This document shows positions 1-12,247 of a stretch of 64,000 nucleotides of DNA, piece after piece. Numbering within the stretch: position 1 is the first letter of the stretch; every line of letters begins with the position of its first letter. The notes below the pieces were generated by a model. That model ran no database searches and was not told the DNA's origin. It saw only the letters and a list, made by a program, of their open reading frames with translations. Position numbers and translations under genes: made by a program. The stretch covers positions 6,306,501 to 6,370,500 of the forward strand of contig JAQFVV010006255.1 of the NCBI GenBank assembly GCA_028023455.1, written 5' to 3'. This DNA is from Epiperipatus broadwayi. Lineage: Eukaryota; Onychophora; Udeonychophora; Euonychophora; Peripatidae.

Positions 1-3000
1 GTTGCAAAATTATTTTTTTACTGCATTTACCGTTGATATAAACTAAATTCATTTACATTTTTACTTGAAGTTTAAAATGATTTATATTTTTATTAAAAAA
101 AAAATTGTTGGAATGTTTTTCTCAGTTTAAACAGCATTTATAAATTTAGCAGTCTTTACTGCTTTAGAGTGGATAACAGCATTTGAATCGCATAAAAATC
201 TTTATTAATTCATTAGTTTCTTAATGAATTTTAAAATAAACTAATCATTGTCTAGGAATACAATTATCTCATTAGGAATAGGAACATTTTCACCAGTTAA
301 AGGTTAATAGTTTTCAGTAATAATAGCTTAAAAAATAATCTAGAAATAAAACTATTAAATTTTAATAATTACAACCAAACAAAATGCTAAAATTTCATTT
401 ACAATTTGTATCTTTAGTTTAGGTTCAATGAAATTTTAAAATAGTAGTATATACGGTATTATTATATTATATGTCAAGTTTTCTTCTAAACTTAGATTGA
501 ATTAGCTTAGCATCAGGGCACCATGTTAATGGTAATTTGCCATATATACATTTAGCATGTTTTATTCTAGCATCTCATTATGTATAACTATATTATAAAC
601 TTTAATCAGTCTAAATATCCACCAATGATGATCAAGTGTGATACTTTCTGATCATGATTTATCAACACAGTGTTAAATGATATGTAATCTTTTAAGAAAA
701 TAGTCATGCATATTTGAAGGGTAACTGATTGGGGAGATTTCAAAAGGTTAATTAAAGCAAGGTAGATGATCATATTTTTGGCAGATAATTTTGATAAAGT
801 ATTTCTTATTCTCAAATTATTTTCATTCATAGTGTCTTATTGTTTGTCATTTAAAAAAAAATGTTTATATATATATCATAGCCTCTTTGCTCTGATTTAA
901 TGTTCTAATTGTCTTCTTTTTCTGCACTCCTTTGTTGTTGGCAAGCTTCTTATTTAGCAGGCTTTATTAATGGAATATTTTCTAAAAATTAAAAAAAAAA
1001 ATTAAAGTTATATTTTATTGTGAATTTAATTTAACATTAACACACAAAATAATATTTAATAAAGTTTATTATTACTAATAACCTTATAATAAAATACCAA
1101 TTGCAAAAATAAAATAAAAACAAAAGGGGGGGGGGGTTTGACTAAAATACAGAATTATTCATTCATTATCTGAAAATCATGGCAGAACTATTGACAAAAA
1201 ATATTGATATTTTAGATTATATAACTTGAAAATATAGAGTTTAAAAAAGAAGATAAAACTATCTTAAATTTCTTGACTTATTCTGTCTATATGAACTATT
1301 TATGATAGACATTTATTTAATCGTTAGTTCACTCTTTTACGTACTTCAACTGATATTTTATTTACGATTACTGGTTTTCTTTATTGGAATTATCAATACC
1401 ATTTGTAAATATCGTTCTAAGATGGACGATTGTTTTAAATGTTTTTTTAAAAAATACACACATGTTACAATGACTTTATAAAGTATGGTACACAAATCAA
1501 CTATTCTCTGCACCATATGGCAGATGGAATGAAAATATTTTAAAAATGATAATAAAGAAACTCTAGCAGTTTTTTTGGCAATTTGGAAATACCAAAATTA
1601 TACATCTTTAAAATATCAATACTCCTTACAAAAAAATCCTATAGTAATATTTTTTATATGATTAATCTTTATCATTTTCTACAGTTACTAAAATTTATAT
1701 TTTAATAATTTTATTTTCAGTTGATGAAATAATAAATGTCATTAATGGTGAATTAAGCCATTAAAAAATTCAAGTTAAATTTAATTCTATGATTCTTAAA
1801 AAAATTAAAATAATTTTTACAATATAAAATTAAAATACTTTAATTTGCAATACATTTATTTATTAAATAAAAAAAGCAAAGATACCTATATATAAAAAAA
1901 AAAAATTATTCATAGTATATATCTTAATTTTTTTTAAAAATCACATTATATATGGTATTTCAAGTGTTTAGAGCAATCATTCTTTTCTAAGTTGATAATC
2001 TGTTAGATGATCTTATTATAATCTCACTGATAAAAATACTGTCAGATTTATAGAATCAAATACAAAAAATCTCTTTTTAGTCTAACCTAAAAAAAAAACT
2101 ATCGAATCATTTTAAATTAGTTTTTTTACTACATCATTATTTAAAATTCAATGTGTAATCTAATAATGATCATAGAAAATTTTTTTTTCTTTAATTTTTT
2201 TTTTTTTTTTTGATCTTATATCTTTTTGAAAAATATCCTTACTTCATCCACTTAAAAACAATGTCTTTGGCATTGTCTTCAATAATGACAAACAGTAAAC
2301 AAATAAAGAAATCAAATAATTGAGAACTACATAGACTGCATACCAGATATAGATTTCTATTTATAAACTATAACAATAAAATAGTGTTCTTAAAATGAAT
2401 GAAAGTCTCTAATTATTTTTAAAAAATTTTGAGTCCGGTTTAATGTTTATATCACATCCATCCAAATGTAAATGAATATTCTCAAAATAGAATTTAAACT
2501 ATTTTTAAATATTTGAAGAAAATTTATATTCCATACAACATAAATGATATTAAAGTTTTCTTATGTTTTATATAGCCTAATTATAATCTCATTCCAGGTT
2601 AAACTGTTGCCTACTCTTATACCTGTGCAAACTTTTATTAAAAACATATGCAAATTATGTGGCGAAGAAAAAAAACATAAAAAAAAACTATTAGCAGCTG
2701 TAACAAACTGTATAAATGATGTTTTCTGACATAATCATAATTATCACCATTTTAAACTAGTATTAATTCACTTGCAAGATATGACTCGTCTGTTTTTTTA
2801 AATCCATAGTTTCTCTTCTCCACATCTTTCCATAGACCTTACTTAACGTATTCGTACATCTCACATATGTCTTGTTTTTTAGTTTGTTTATATATATATA
2901 TATTCTTGAAATCCAGTTTGTCTTTCATTATCTATCTACAGTCATATATTTTACTGAAAGATACACATATAATGGTATTGAATGGTCGAGCTTATATGCA

Positions 3001-3999
3001 TCATACTTATTTTAAACTTAAATAAAGTAATTTTTTTTTTCACCATCAAATATATTATAGCAAAGATCACTGAAAGAAATCTCTTCAAGTATATTGATCA
3101 TGGATTCATTACAAATGATTCTATTTGTCAGAGGGCCAAACAACATAATCAACAGGTAGCATGATAAATAGAACTAAAAAAGAATTGAAAGAAATACCCT
3201 TTGAGTGACATCATGGGGATATAATGCAGACATCTCCAAGATAAGATTATACACATTGCCCTTGAATTAAAATTAATACTCTCTAAGTTGATTATTAATT
3301 ATAAACTATTTTGTTCCTTAATAAATAAATCAAATGTATTAAATAATACAAATATTTAAATGTATATTTTTGCACTCTGGTACCATTGTATTGTATTTGC
3401 AACATATTTAATTTTAGAACACATAAATAATATTTCTGAAAGATGCCAGCAAGTAAAAAATATATAAATAATGATGGTTTTTAAGTTTCCCAGATAATAA
3501 TCTATCCTTGATGTACTCAATCAATGAGCAATATATGCCAATGTCTTTAATGAATACAATTTGAATGTAAATCTAAATATATGGATTATGAAACTCAGAG
3601 AATACAATAAAAAGATAGAGACCAGGGCATAAGTCTAATTTTAAATGCAAACTTTTTCAATGTACCATTAATTTAATCAATGAAGAGAAATAACAAAAAT
3701 TATATTCATGTGATGAAAATAATTTCATGAGATGTGATATTTTAAACTTGCAAAAGAATCTATATTTGAGATAAATATATTTGAAGACATAAGATAAGAT
3801 ATTTTGAGTTGTAAAAGAACCTTGTATTTTAATAATTATATTTAGCCATAGTATTGTCTATAAGAGGACTCTTACTCTGGTGGTTTAGAAAGCCATGTTA
3901 TATGGTGCCTGTCATGTAACCTTTAATTGCTAAACATCACCTTTTTGTTTGGTCTATTTTCAGTGACTGGTCAATTGTTAGGTTACAATATATATATAT
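1..3999. other. AT-rich sequence, no gene seen
   Basis: No coding region, RNA gene or recognisable mobile element could be supported. Open frames here are short, low in complexity and look like chance. A run of eleven G lies near 1126-1137 and a short (TA)n near 3990. It reads as intergenic or intronic DNA. Confidence 0.6.
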
Positions 4000-5260
4000 A
4001 TATATTGTGCTGGTAGGATTTGTATGTTCACGTAACAAGATCTAGCATCTAGGCAAAAGTACCTTGAATCCAATTGTGTGCAAGATACACAGATCAGGAA
4101 CACTCATGAACTCTGCCCTATTTGCCTACTTCCCAGATCTATACCATTATAAACAACAATCCCGATGACATCGACTTAATTTATTTCTCACCACTGGCAT
4201 CGGTCATCGGAGACATAAAAAGACTCTAGGCTAAACTTATATGATAGAATAACTTAATAACTAGCTATGTTTTATGTGGAAGGCTTGTGACCTAGCATAT
4301 TAATTATGTATTGAGTGGAGATCATCTAGTCATATTTGGCATAAATAATAACTTAATATTTTAACTTAACTAAAAGAAAGCAATGGTTCGAGTTTGATAT
4401 ATATATTTAAGATTTATTAATAACAAAATTATGTCGGGTTATTTAGCCGACGTTAGCCTCGTGAGTATTATATATATGTGTTTGATTCATATTTAATGAT
4501 AACATAAGATTTGCAGCTATGCCAATAATATATTGTAACGAGCACAGACGTCATTACATTGTTTTTTATTATTAAACATAAAGTTAAAATAAAAAGTTCG
4601 CATTTAAAAACTTCTTTTTTTTTTTTTTGTTAGACATAAAAATTGAAAATCTTAAACTCGTATATATATATATATAATCGCACAGATGAAAAATTATTAA
4701 AATAAAACTTTATTAAAGGATAAGTATTTTAAAACTAAATCTTAAAAAGATTTAGAGATAAAAATATATCTTTAATTTTGGAAAACACATTAAGTAATCA
4801 GAAAGTGGAAATGATTATTTTAATTAGTAAACTAGCCTTGGGCATTTATATGTATAAACAGTGGTCAGATAGGAGAGAAAAACAATGGAATCGGACCTTA
4901 GCGAAAGGACCATCACATCGATGACATAATGTCAATTCAATCCACAAAATTAATATAAAAGGACAAGTTTGAAAATTATTGATGGATTATTATTGAGAGT
5001 TGATTATTAAGAGAGGACAGATATGTGTTAGTGTGGAGTTGAAGGAGAAGGGATTGAAAAGATGCACTCTTCAATCCCTTTAGTTCTGCTAAGAAAGAAG
5101 GAGAAATGAACTAGCATTTTCTACATTGAGGACCAGTTAAAGCAAAAACCTCCGGATGGATAAATAAATTGGCCAACAGAATACCAATCTTAGGATGGCG
5201 TGGGAATTCACGTTCATGGCAAGCAACCGGATAAAATTGGATGTTTTAAAAAATCGTAAG
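4000..5260. other. Less AT-rich islands, unassigned
   Basis: Two stretches (about 4010-4210 and 5020-5255) have clearly higher GC than their surroundings. Both strands are broken by stops and I recognise no protein or RNA family. They may be decayed repeats or exons; nothing in the sequence decides. Confidence 0.3.
5048..5080. repeat. Short perfect inverted repeat (hairpin)
   Basis: An 11-base arm AAGGGATTGAA at 5048-5058 is followed by its exact complement at 5070-5080, with an 11-base loop. Pairing does not extend outward, so it is too short for an animal microRNA precursor. Function unknown. Confidence 0.5.
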
Positions 5261-6600
5261 AACTTTATATTCATTTGAACAATAAGAACTCTAAATTTTA
5301 AAACTTTTTGGTAAATACTGCAATAGAATCCTATCTGACCAAACTAAAATATTTATTAATTAGTTATAATTTTATTTGATGTGTTTCTTTTGTAAAATCA
5401 TTTCCATTTATTTATTTATTTTTTGTTCTTTAAGTTTTATCATGATTTTTGTTTTTCATTAAATTAATTATGTAAATGTTAAACTTAAGTCGGGCATAAA
5501 TGGCTGTATAGATTTGTAAAGTTATATTAGGGGAGAGTAATCTTAGGTTATTTGTGTCGTAGTTGAATTGGGTCAATGGATGGGATATATTGGTGTGATT
5601 AGTAGATGTAATATCAGATTCGCTATGGGCAGAATCATTTCATACACCGCACTTACCCGTTTGCCTATGGAAGGAATCATAAGACGGAGAATGCAGTTCC
5701 TTTCTATGGAGTTTTTTTTTATTGCTCTTCTTGTCAGATAGATGTAATATTCCTATTTGATGAGAGGCAATTTCTTCTCTTAACTTTTTGGTGCTGCCGT
5801 ATTTCGTAATACATTGAATGCATCGATATATCAGATAAATTGACATCAGTTTTGGCTGTGAACCTTTAGCCTAAGGTTAAATAGGGATAGAATGTTTTAT
5901 TTTCAAATGCAAGTCTATGTAGTCTATTCATACTTGACACTAAATAAAAATGCATTAAATTTAAGTTGTTTATAGATGCTTGCATGGATTGGTTATCGGT
6001 TAAGTATGTTTTGGGTTTTCATATTTGATCAAAATATATAAACATTCGATAAATAATGATATCTTACGGTGAGTATCTAAAATGTATTTATTCGGATGTC
6101 TTTTAAGTTATTGGTGACAATGCAAGTATCTTATGGTGAATACTATTGGGTTACTTATAAATTTCCCTCTGCAATTGTCAGTATCAATGATTTTATATTT
6201 TGATCGTTTATGTTTATTTTGAAATGTTTTTAACTGTTGTAATCTATGTAACCGATCTATACTCAACATTATTAAAACAAATTTTTATAATTCCATCTGT
6301 GCGAACTTAATTAAAATGTAAACTTATAATATAATAGAAATTAAAATGTAAATTAAAATCTAAAGTAAAGTTAAAAATAATGTTAAATGTTAAAATGTAA
6401 ACTGATACTAAAACAATTTTCAATCTTATATATATGTGCATAAATAAATGTTTGTATGCTAATTACTGGCAGTGGCTTATTTTATTCTTTTTTATATACT
6501 CTTAGATTATATTATTTAATCTCTGCTATTCCACTGAGCTAATGACATGGGCTAACGACCGGAACCAAAATATTTAAAAAATAATAATTTTTTTTTTGAC
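5261..6600. other. AT-rich sequence, no gene seen
   Basis: Only a possible tRNA A-box-like string on the minus strand near 6530-6550 (complement of ccactgagctaatg) stands out. No matching B box follows at tRNA spacing, so it is not called as a tRNA or SINE. Confidence 0.5.
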
Positions 6601-6619
6601 TTACGTATCTGCCTACTTT

Positions 6620-7360
6620 ATAAATTTTTCTAGGTTCAAATGCCTAGATGGCGCCCTGTAGTGCAGATCATGGTAAGATGCTATTCTCCGGATCATTACA
6701 ATATATATGTGTGATTTAATGAGTTAGCGCTATTGGAATACATTACTAGAATACTATTACACCCCCAGAGACGAAAAGAGCATTTACTTGATTTAAACAA
6801 TAATTTTATAAGCAGATATTGCATTTGGTTACATTCAATATTATTATTAGTTGGAGTTATAGATAATTAATGCACGGGGTGGGTAATGAATAATTATATA
6901 AACGATACTAAATCTATCGCATTAATACATATATTAAACTACTGGAAATATGTCTGTTTAAGGAAATCATCTCATTACAGCTTATGACTATTTCTGGGTG
7001 ACTAAGAAGACACTGAAAGGAGGTACATTCATGGAGGCTGATTGGGTTGGTCCAATTATGGATCCTGGAGTGTGCTTCATGAATTTTAAGAACGAAGTTG
7101 ACTGATTTCCTCTGCAACGTAGGCAGGGTCGGCATTGAGATGAATGACAGTCAGCTATGTCATTATCGGGCTGGATTATCCAGAGTGATCCCTGTATAAA
7201 GCATGCACATAAGACCAAGGATGTCCCCAGGGTGTTTTTTACAGCCTGGTTTAAGGACATTGAGGATGACGATGGGGCTCGACTGCGCGAATACCTCCAT
7301 GTGAGAAAGAAGCACGAACATATATATAAACAAAGTGGCCTTTATGCACGTAATGCTTAA
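6620..7360. other. GC-richer island, possible exon or pseudogene
   Basis: This stretch is far less AT-rich than its flanks and looks formerly coding. On the plus strand about 6980-7110 reads in one frame with GGTFMEADWVGPIMDPG followed by VCFMNFKNEVD, then a stop. A shifted frame from 7157 reads on for 67 residues with a charged C-terminal part (EYLHVRKKHEHIYKQ). Linking the pieces needs frameshifts, which suggests a retropseudogene or a decayed exon. I do not recognise the family, and I see neither splice sites nor a convincing start. The minus strand also has open frames of 73-90 codons, so strand is uncertain. Confidence 0.3.
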
Positions 7361-9221
7361 TAATATAATATATAAATAACTCTAAAGATTAAAGATGCTC
7401 GAAACATATTTATTGTCCATAAATTATGAAATATTCGGTGTAATGATATGGCTTCGTTAAGCAAACATGGATAATAATTATACTTTAATATAAAACTAAG
7501 TTCTTAAGATCCCCCCCTCCCTTACATTATGTTACTTATTATTCATTACTTCCCATACATTTAATAAATCTCAATTTTGGTTAATCAATGCCCTTGTAAA
7601 AATATATAAATTATTACAAAATAAGTGGGTGGTGGTAATAGCTAAGATGGGTTTTACATATATAAGATAATTTAAGAATAAAGGAAAGCGCATTATTTAG
7701 GAAGGAAAATGTAAAAAACAAACAGATGTCAATCTGTTTTTCTACAGTAAACATAAAATATAATTAGTTTATTTATCTAAAATCGCAAGCACCTGGGCAA
7801 GTCGAATAAGACTTGTTTTGATCAAATTATTTTATATTTACCCGGTAAATGATGGGTGGAAAAATGAAAATGAATTATATGCTTGTGATTTTAGAATACT
7901 ATTGGCATTTATTTTAAAATATAAATACATAAATCTTAATGAAAATTATTTGCCACTTGGAAATAAAAAGAAAAAACAGTTTATAGGAGGCTTAATATAG
8001 ATTAGTTATATAGAGTTATACGAATACATATTTTGAAGACATTTAAAATAGGTGATTAAAATATAAATATTACAGAGAAGGCAGGATTTAAGAATTGCAA
8101 GTGGTCAAAGTTCTTTACCTTGCTTATTTAGAAGAGTGATTTCACTAGGAGTCAGTCCATCAGTATTGTTTCACTAGATCTAGGGTAGCATTATTATTTG
8201 AGAATTAGCATTTAATTTTCACTGGAAATATACATAAAGTTCATTGGTATGGGATGCAGAGCTTCGTTCATGGGAACAGCATCTTAGAACAGAGGGAAAA
8301 GGTGAAATTTCCCCTACTCATGACACATTGTGTGAGAATTAAAACTGGTGTGGAATATGTATAACGACATAGTTATTTAGTGGTCTCTCTTCTTTTTGTG
8401 TTCAAATCCAGCAGTATATATACTTTTATTTTGAAGCTGTAAATTAGCAACTACTGCTGGACCTCAGGCGGTTTAAGCACTTAAGTTTCATCTGAAATCG
8501 TTTGACCGGATACTCTTATCTAGTAAGATGTTTGAAACAATGCAAGTTTGTTATCAGTTTCTCAAACGATTGTTTTAAAATATCTTATGATTTTAAAACA
8601 AGCTAGCATGGACAATTTCCACTAATGGGTTTATTTTATTATTACCAATTCGTAATCTTTTACTTTAATCTAAGGGGTCTTCCAGGTAATTGTTTTTTGA
8701 GTGACTTCTTAACAAGATTGCATCATTTCTGGCTATAAAATTATATATGAAAAAATAATAAGTTTCATATATAATACCTTATATATATAATATAACTATT
8801 AATTTATTCGCAATCTTCTACACTGAAATATATAGATATTTATTATTCATGCCCGTATATACATGAGAATATTATTAAATAAAATATTTTAAAATTAAAA
8901 TACATACGTGTTAATGTGATTTATGTTATAATACTAACCGAAAGAAATATATATATTATTAGCTATGTATATACGTGTGTAAAGGTGGGTTTGAATACAG
9001 TTAGGTGGTAGGAGATTGGATGTGCGCTGTGAAGCAGGATCTGAGCATCAGATCATCTGCTTCAATATATATATATAATACTACCAATCGATGTCTGTAT
9101 TTCTTCAAAATAATATACATAAACTTATAAGTATTAGAAAACATAGTAATTAAAATTTTTTTAAAACAAACAAAAAATATAAACATCATTTAGAGCATTT
9201 TTGACTATCCTCATAGTTTTT
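7361..9221. other. AT-rich sequence, no gene seen
   Basis: No coding or RNA feature could be supported. A somewhat GC-richer stretch near 8260-8520 and another near 9000-9060 are unassigned. Short (TA)n runs occur. Confidence 0.5.
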
Positions 9222-9242
9222 GTCAACTAATACTTTGAAAGG

Positions 9243-9990
9243 TCAACTTTCCCATAATTCCATGATTTTAACATTTGCTGCCTGCCTATTGATTAAGTCT
9301 TGCTTGTATTTATATATTAACATAGCTTCCTTAATTTTTCTTTTGTTATTATTTCTTTCAGTTTGCAATATTTTTACATTATTATAATTGAAATCAAAAT
9401 TATGTATACATGATTTATTATGGTCATAAAAAATGGAAGCTGATAAATTATCATTATCTTTAGAATTTTGTTTCATATTTTGAATGCTTTTTAATAACAA
9501 CAAGTGCTCTTTTGTTCTTTTCTCCAATATGCATTTTGACTCACCTATATATCCACTACCACACCTACACATCCATTTATAAATGATACAATTTTTATTT
9601 GTAAATAAGCTATTATCTTTAGAGTTATTTATTAATTTATTTAATGTAGGTGGTGCATAAAATGCAATGTCATATATACCTTTATAAATTTTCTCCTTAT
9701 GAAACTTTCCTGTTGATTTGAAATATATGGTACTGATATTCAAATTTTATTATCAGAAGAATTAACATTATTATTAATCTTATTTTTATTTTTGTATTTA
9801 TATTTCAAATTAAAATTTTTAATAATATAATAAATATAATCATAATTATATCCAACATTTAACAATTCATTAGAATACATTTCAATATTTTTGCCTTTAT
9901 CCGATGAATACAAAGATTATCATTTCTAAACAAAAAGGACTTCAAACCTGCAATTTTATGTGACATAATAAATCATGTATATATGGTTTT
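9243..9990 (-). pseudogene. Penelope-like element, GIY-YIG endonuclease end
   Basis: The open frame 9743-9243 (166 codons) is the C-terminal part of a Penelope-like retroelement protein. After a linker with the typical APPTLNKL-type string (about residues 30-37) comes the GIY-YIG nuclease. The cysteine pair C59 and C61 leads into CGSGYIGES (Y65, I66, G67, E68), followed by R76 and H80, and near the end KRKIKEAML, which corresponds to the conserved glutamate helix. In this family the nuclease nicks target DNA for target-primed reverse transcription. Upstream, to about 9990 on the same strand, frame-shifted remnants continue (a KIAGLKSFLF-like piece), but the reverse transcriptase is absent. 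No true start exists; this is a truncated copy. Confidence 0.85.
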
Positions 9991-10165
9991 GATTTCAATT
10001 ATAACAATGTAAAAATATTATAAACTGAAAGAAATAATAATAATAAAAAAATCAAGAAAGCTATGTTAATATATAAATACAAGCAAGACTTAATCAATAG
10101 GCTGGCAGCAAATGTTAAGATCATGGAATTATGGGAAAGTTGATCTTTCACAGTATTAGTTGATG
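9962..10165 (+). pseudogene. Second Penelope 3' fragment, inverted
   Basis: The plus strand translates to FDFNYNNVKIL, a TAA stop, then TERNNN and AMLIYKYKQDLINR. This is the same protein end as the neighbouring minus-strand copy, followed by ...MELWES and a stop near 10143. Only the C-terminal part of the nuclease domain and the 3' untranslated end are present. It is an independent insertion or an inverted duplication of the neighbour. Confidence 0.8.
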
Positions 10166-10306
10166 CTAAGTGACATTTGTATTTTTAAAAAAAAATTAAT
10201 TACTGTATTTTCTAATATTTATTTATAAGTTTACATATATATTTATATATATGGTGGACATGTCATAAACTGACTGTAGCTATTATTTATTTTGGTAATC
10301 ATCTGA

Positions 10307-11375
10307 AATCCAGGCATGGCCACTTGATGACATTGATGCTATACAAAATAAAGTGGCTAATAGGTTTCCCTGAGCATAATTGTTGAGAGATTTTTGACTC
10401 CATTTAAGGAGAAGCTACAGTACATCACATCAAATGTAACATTATCGGACCACAACTTTTTTTTATATAACATTTTTTTTTTATTAAACAAATTTTTATT
10501 TAATTTATAACATGATTTCTTTTTTATTAAACAAATTTTTATATTCATTTTCATTGTTTTTTTAACCTGACATTTTTCTTTAGTCAACAAATTTTAGTAA
10601 TTTAACTTTGTGTTTATTTTTCTGATTTTGAAACTTTTGACTATTTAAGGGCAAAAAACCTTGTCTTAACCCCGCCAAAAAAAATGTAATACAATTATTT
10701 GGGACTTGTTTTGACTTTGTTCTACTTTTTTTTTTGTTTGACTAAATTGTTTTTCTTCTAATTATTAAATCAAAAGTAACTTTTGTGTTTTTGAGGGATA
10801 AAAAATTGTTTTGAACCCCCCACCCTCAGATAAATAATTGTAACAAAAAGTCAATAATTTTTTTTTAAAACAACTTTTTTTTCACTTTTTACTTTTATTT
10901 ATATTTTGTTTGAATTAGTCTTTTTTTTTTAGCTTCTAAAATAAACAGCTTGGGGGGGGGGGGAGGATTCATACTTTGTTATTATTAACAAAAAGTAAAC
11001 AAAAATAGTAATTTATTTTAACCCCACTTGTTTTTTAACCCTGCTGAAAAAATATAATACAATTATTTGGAAATTGTATCAAATTTTTTCTACCTTTTTT
11101 TTTTTTTTTTTTGGTAGACTAAATTGTTTTTCTTCTTATTAAATCAAAAGTAACTTTTGTATTTTTGTGGAGTAAAAAATTGTTTCAAAACTCCCACCCC
11201 ACCCTTGGATAAATAATTGTAACAAAAAGTCAATTTTTTTTTTCAACAACTTTTTCTCACTTTTTACTTTTATGTATATTTCGTTTGAATTACCTTTTTT
11301 TTTTTTTTGGCTTCTACAATAAACTGTTTTTTTGGGGGGTTTCATATTGTAATAGACAGACTACTATGCCTGGAT
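10307..11375. mobile_element. Candidate inverted-repeat (TIR) element
   Basis: AATCCAGGCAT at 10307-10317 is the exact complement of ATGCCTGGATT at 11365-11375, and the bases around them are partly inverted too. A relative of the left end (complement of about 20693-20739, with ATCCGGGCATGGCCACTTGATG) lies 10 kb away next to a copy of the internal repeat. This supports a dispersed element of about 1.07 kb with short terminal inverted repeats. No transposase is visible, so it would be non-autonomous. Boundaries are approximate and no target-site duplication was recognised. Confidence 0.4.
10615..11345. repeat. Two tandem units, period about 376 bp
   Basis: The unit contains homopolymer-rich landmarks in fixed order: ctaaattgtttttcttct, tcaaaagtaacttttgt, taattgtaacaaaaagtc, cactttttacttttat, then a G run. 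The landmarks start at 10742 in the first unit and 11118 in the second. Units differ mainly in length of A, T, C and G runs. A third, partial copy in direct orientation lies at 20041-20215. Confidence 0.75.
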
Positions 11376-12029
11376 TCACACTTGCCCACACACCAGATGT
11401 AACAGATGGGAAAATAACTTGCGGACTGTGATACTTTGCTGATGTAGCAATCTGGAGACTATGACTTAATGTGCTCTAATTTATTGCCCCTGATGACACA
11501 GTCTGCAGAGACCTACCAGGCTTGGAAGGAGAAAAAGTTGCATCTAACTACAGTCAGACTTTGGGTCTTCAGGTAGAATGCTAATAAAAACCTGATGAAA
11601 TGCTTAACCAATGATTGGATGCACTTTAATTGACTAGCTCTATCCCTATTTAATAATATCAAATGCAATGTAGGTTGGTTCATCCATTTTCACCCCTTTC
11701 TGATTCTGTTATGCCCTAATATTCAAACTCAGAGAGAATATTGCTTTTGATCCCTTAACAGGTATGAATGGATACACAGAGCAACTTCTGCACCTATATA
11801 TAGGTTACAACTAGCATTTATTATATTTGTTTTACTTTATAAGACAAGGAAAATAGATGTGTGTGTATGCATAATTGTTTATAAACTGTGGAATGTCACA
11901 ACTCAATAAACCAGAGACCAGAATAATATAAATTCTTAAACATTTATTAACAATGATAAATAACATAAAGTATAATAATAATAGTAATGATAATAAAAAA
12001 ATAATAATATATACATGTGTCACATGTGA
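11376..12029. other. Unassigned, partly GC-richer
   Basis: About 11380-11600 is less AT-rich and could derive from coding sequence. Plus-strand pieces such as PDDTVCRDLPGLEGEKV are open, but stops interrupt them. I recognise no family. The remainder up to the LINE is AT-rich. Confidence 0.3.
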
Positions 12030-12044
12030 ACTTCTACCATTTTA
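12030..12044. repeat. Target-site duplication, 3' side of LINE
   Basis: ACTTCTACCATTTTA is identical to 18243-18257. The two copies bracket the LINE exactly where its 3' untranslated region and its 5' end run out, as expected from target-primed reverse transcription. Confidence 0.85.
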
Positions 12045-12247
12045 GTTTAGTTTCAATAATAATTTATTATTTCTAATGTATACAGTGATGTGTAATCATA
12101 CAATTGGGGTTTACATTGTTGTTCTAACTATCTTGTTATTTCCGTTTGGGTTCTGATGAGTCTACGTTGCCCAATATGGTGTGAACATTAGATCTTTCAC
12201 ATATTTGTTATCTGATTGTTAGCCCCCCCCCCCCTTTTGCCTTGTTG
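12045..12247 (-). other. LINE 3' untranslated region
   Basis: This runs from the ORF2 stop (complement at 12248-12250) to the target-site duplication. It contains a G12 run in element orientation (C run at 12223-12234) and ends in AATAATAAATTATTATTG-like sequence rather than poly(A). The tail suggests recognition of a specific 3' sequence by the RT, or loss of a poly(A). Confidence 0.7.

Larger units (their letters stand above)
9222..10165. repeat. Inverted pair of Penelope 3' ends
   Basis: About 205 bases at 9222-9428 recur in inverted orientation at about 9962-10165. For example, the end gtcaactaatacttt...ttcccat on the left is matched by atgggaaag...agtattagttga on the right. Both arms hold the last part of a Penelope-like GIY-YIG domain and its 3' end, arranged tail to tail about 530 bases apart. 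The arms differ at scattered sites, so the pair is not very recent. Confidence 0.8.

Noticed and set aside
5048-5080. microRNA precursor
   Set aside because: Stem of only 11 base pairs with no outward extension.
10357-10590. 77-codon lysine-rich minus-strand frame
   Set aside because: Composition follows local T runs on the plus strand; no motif.
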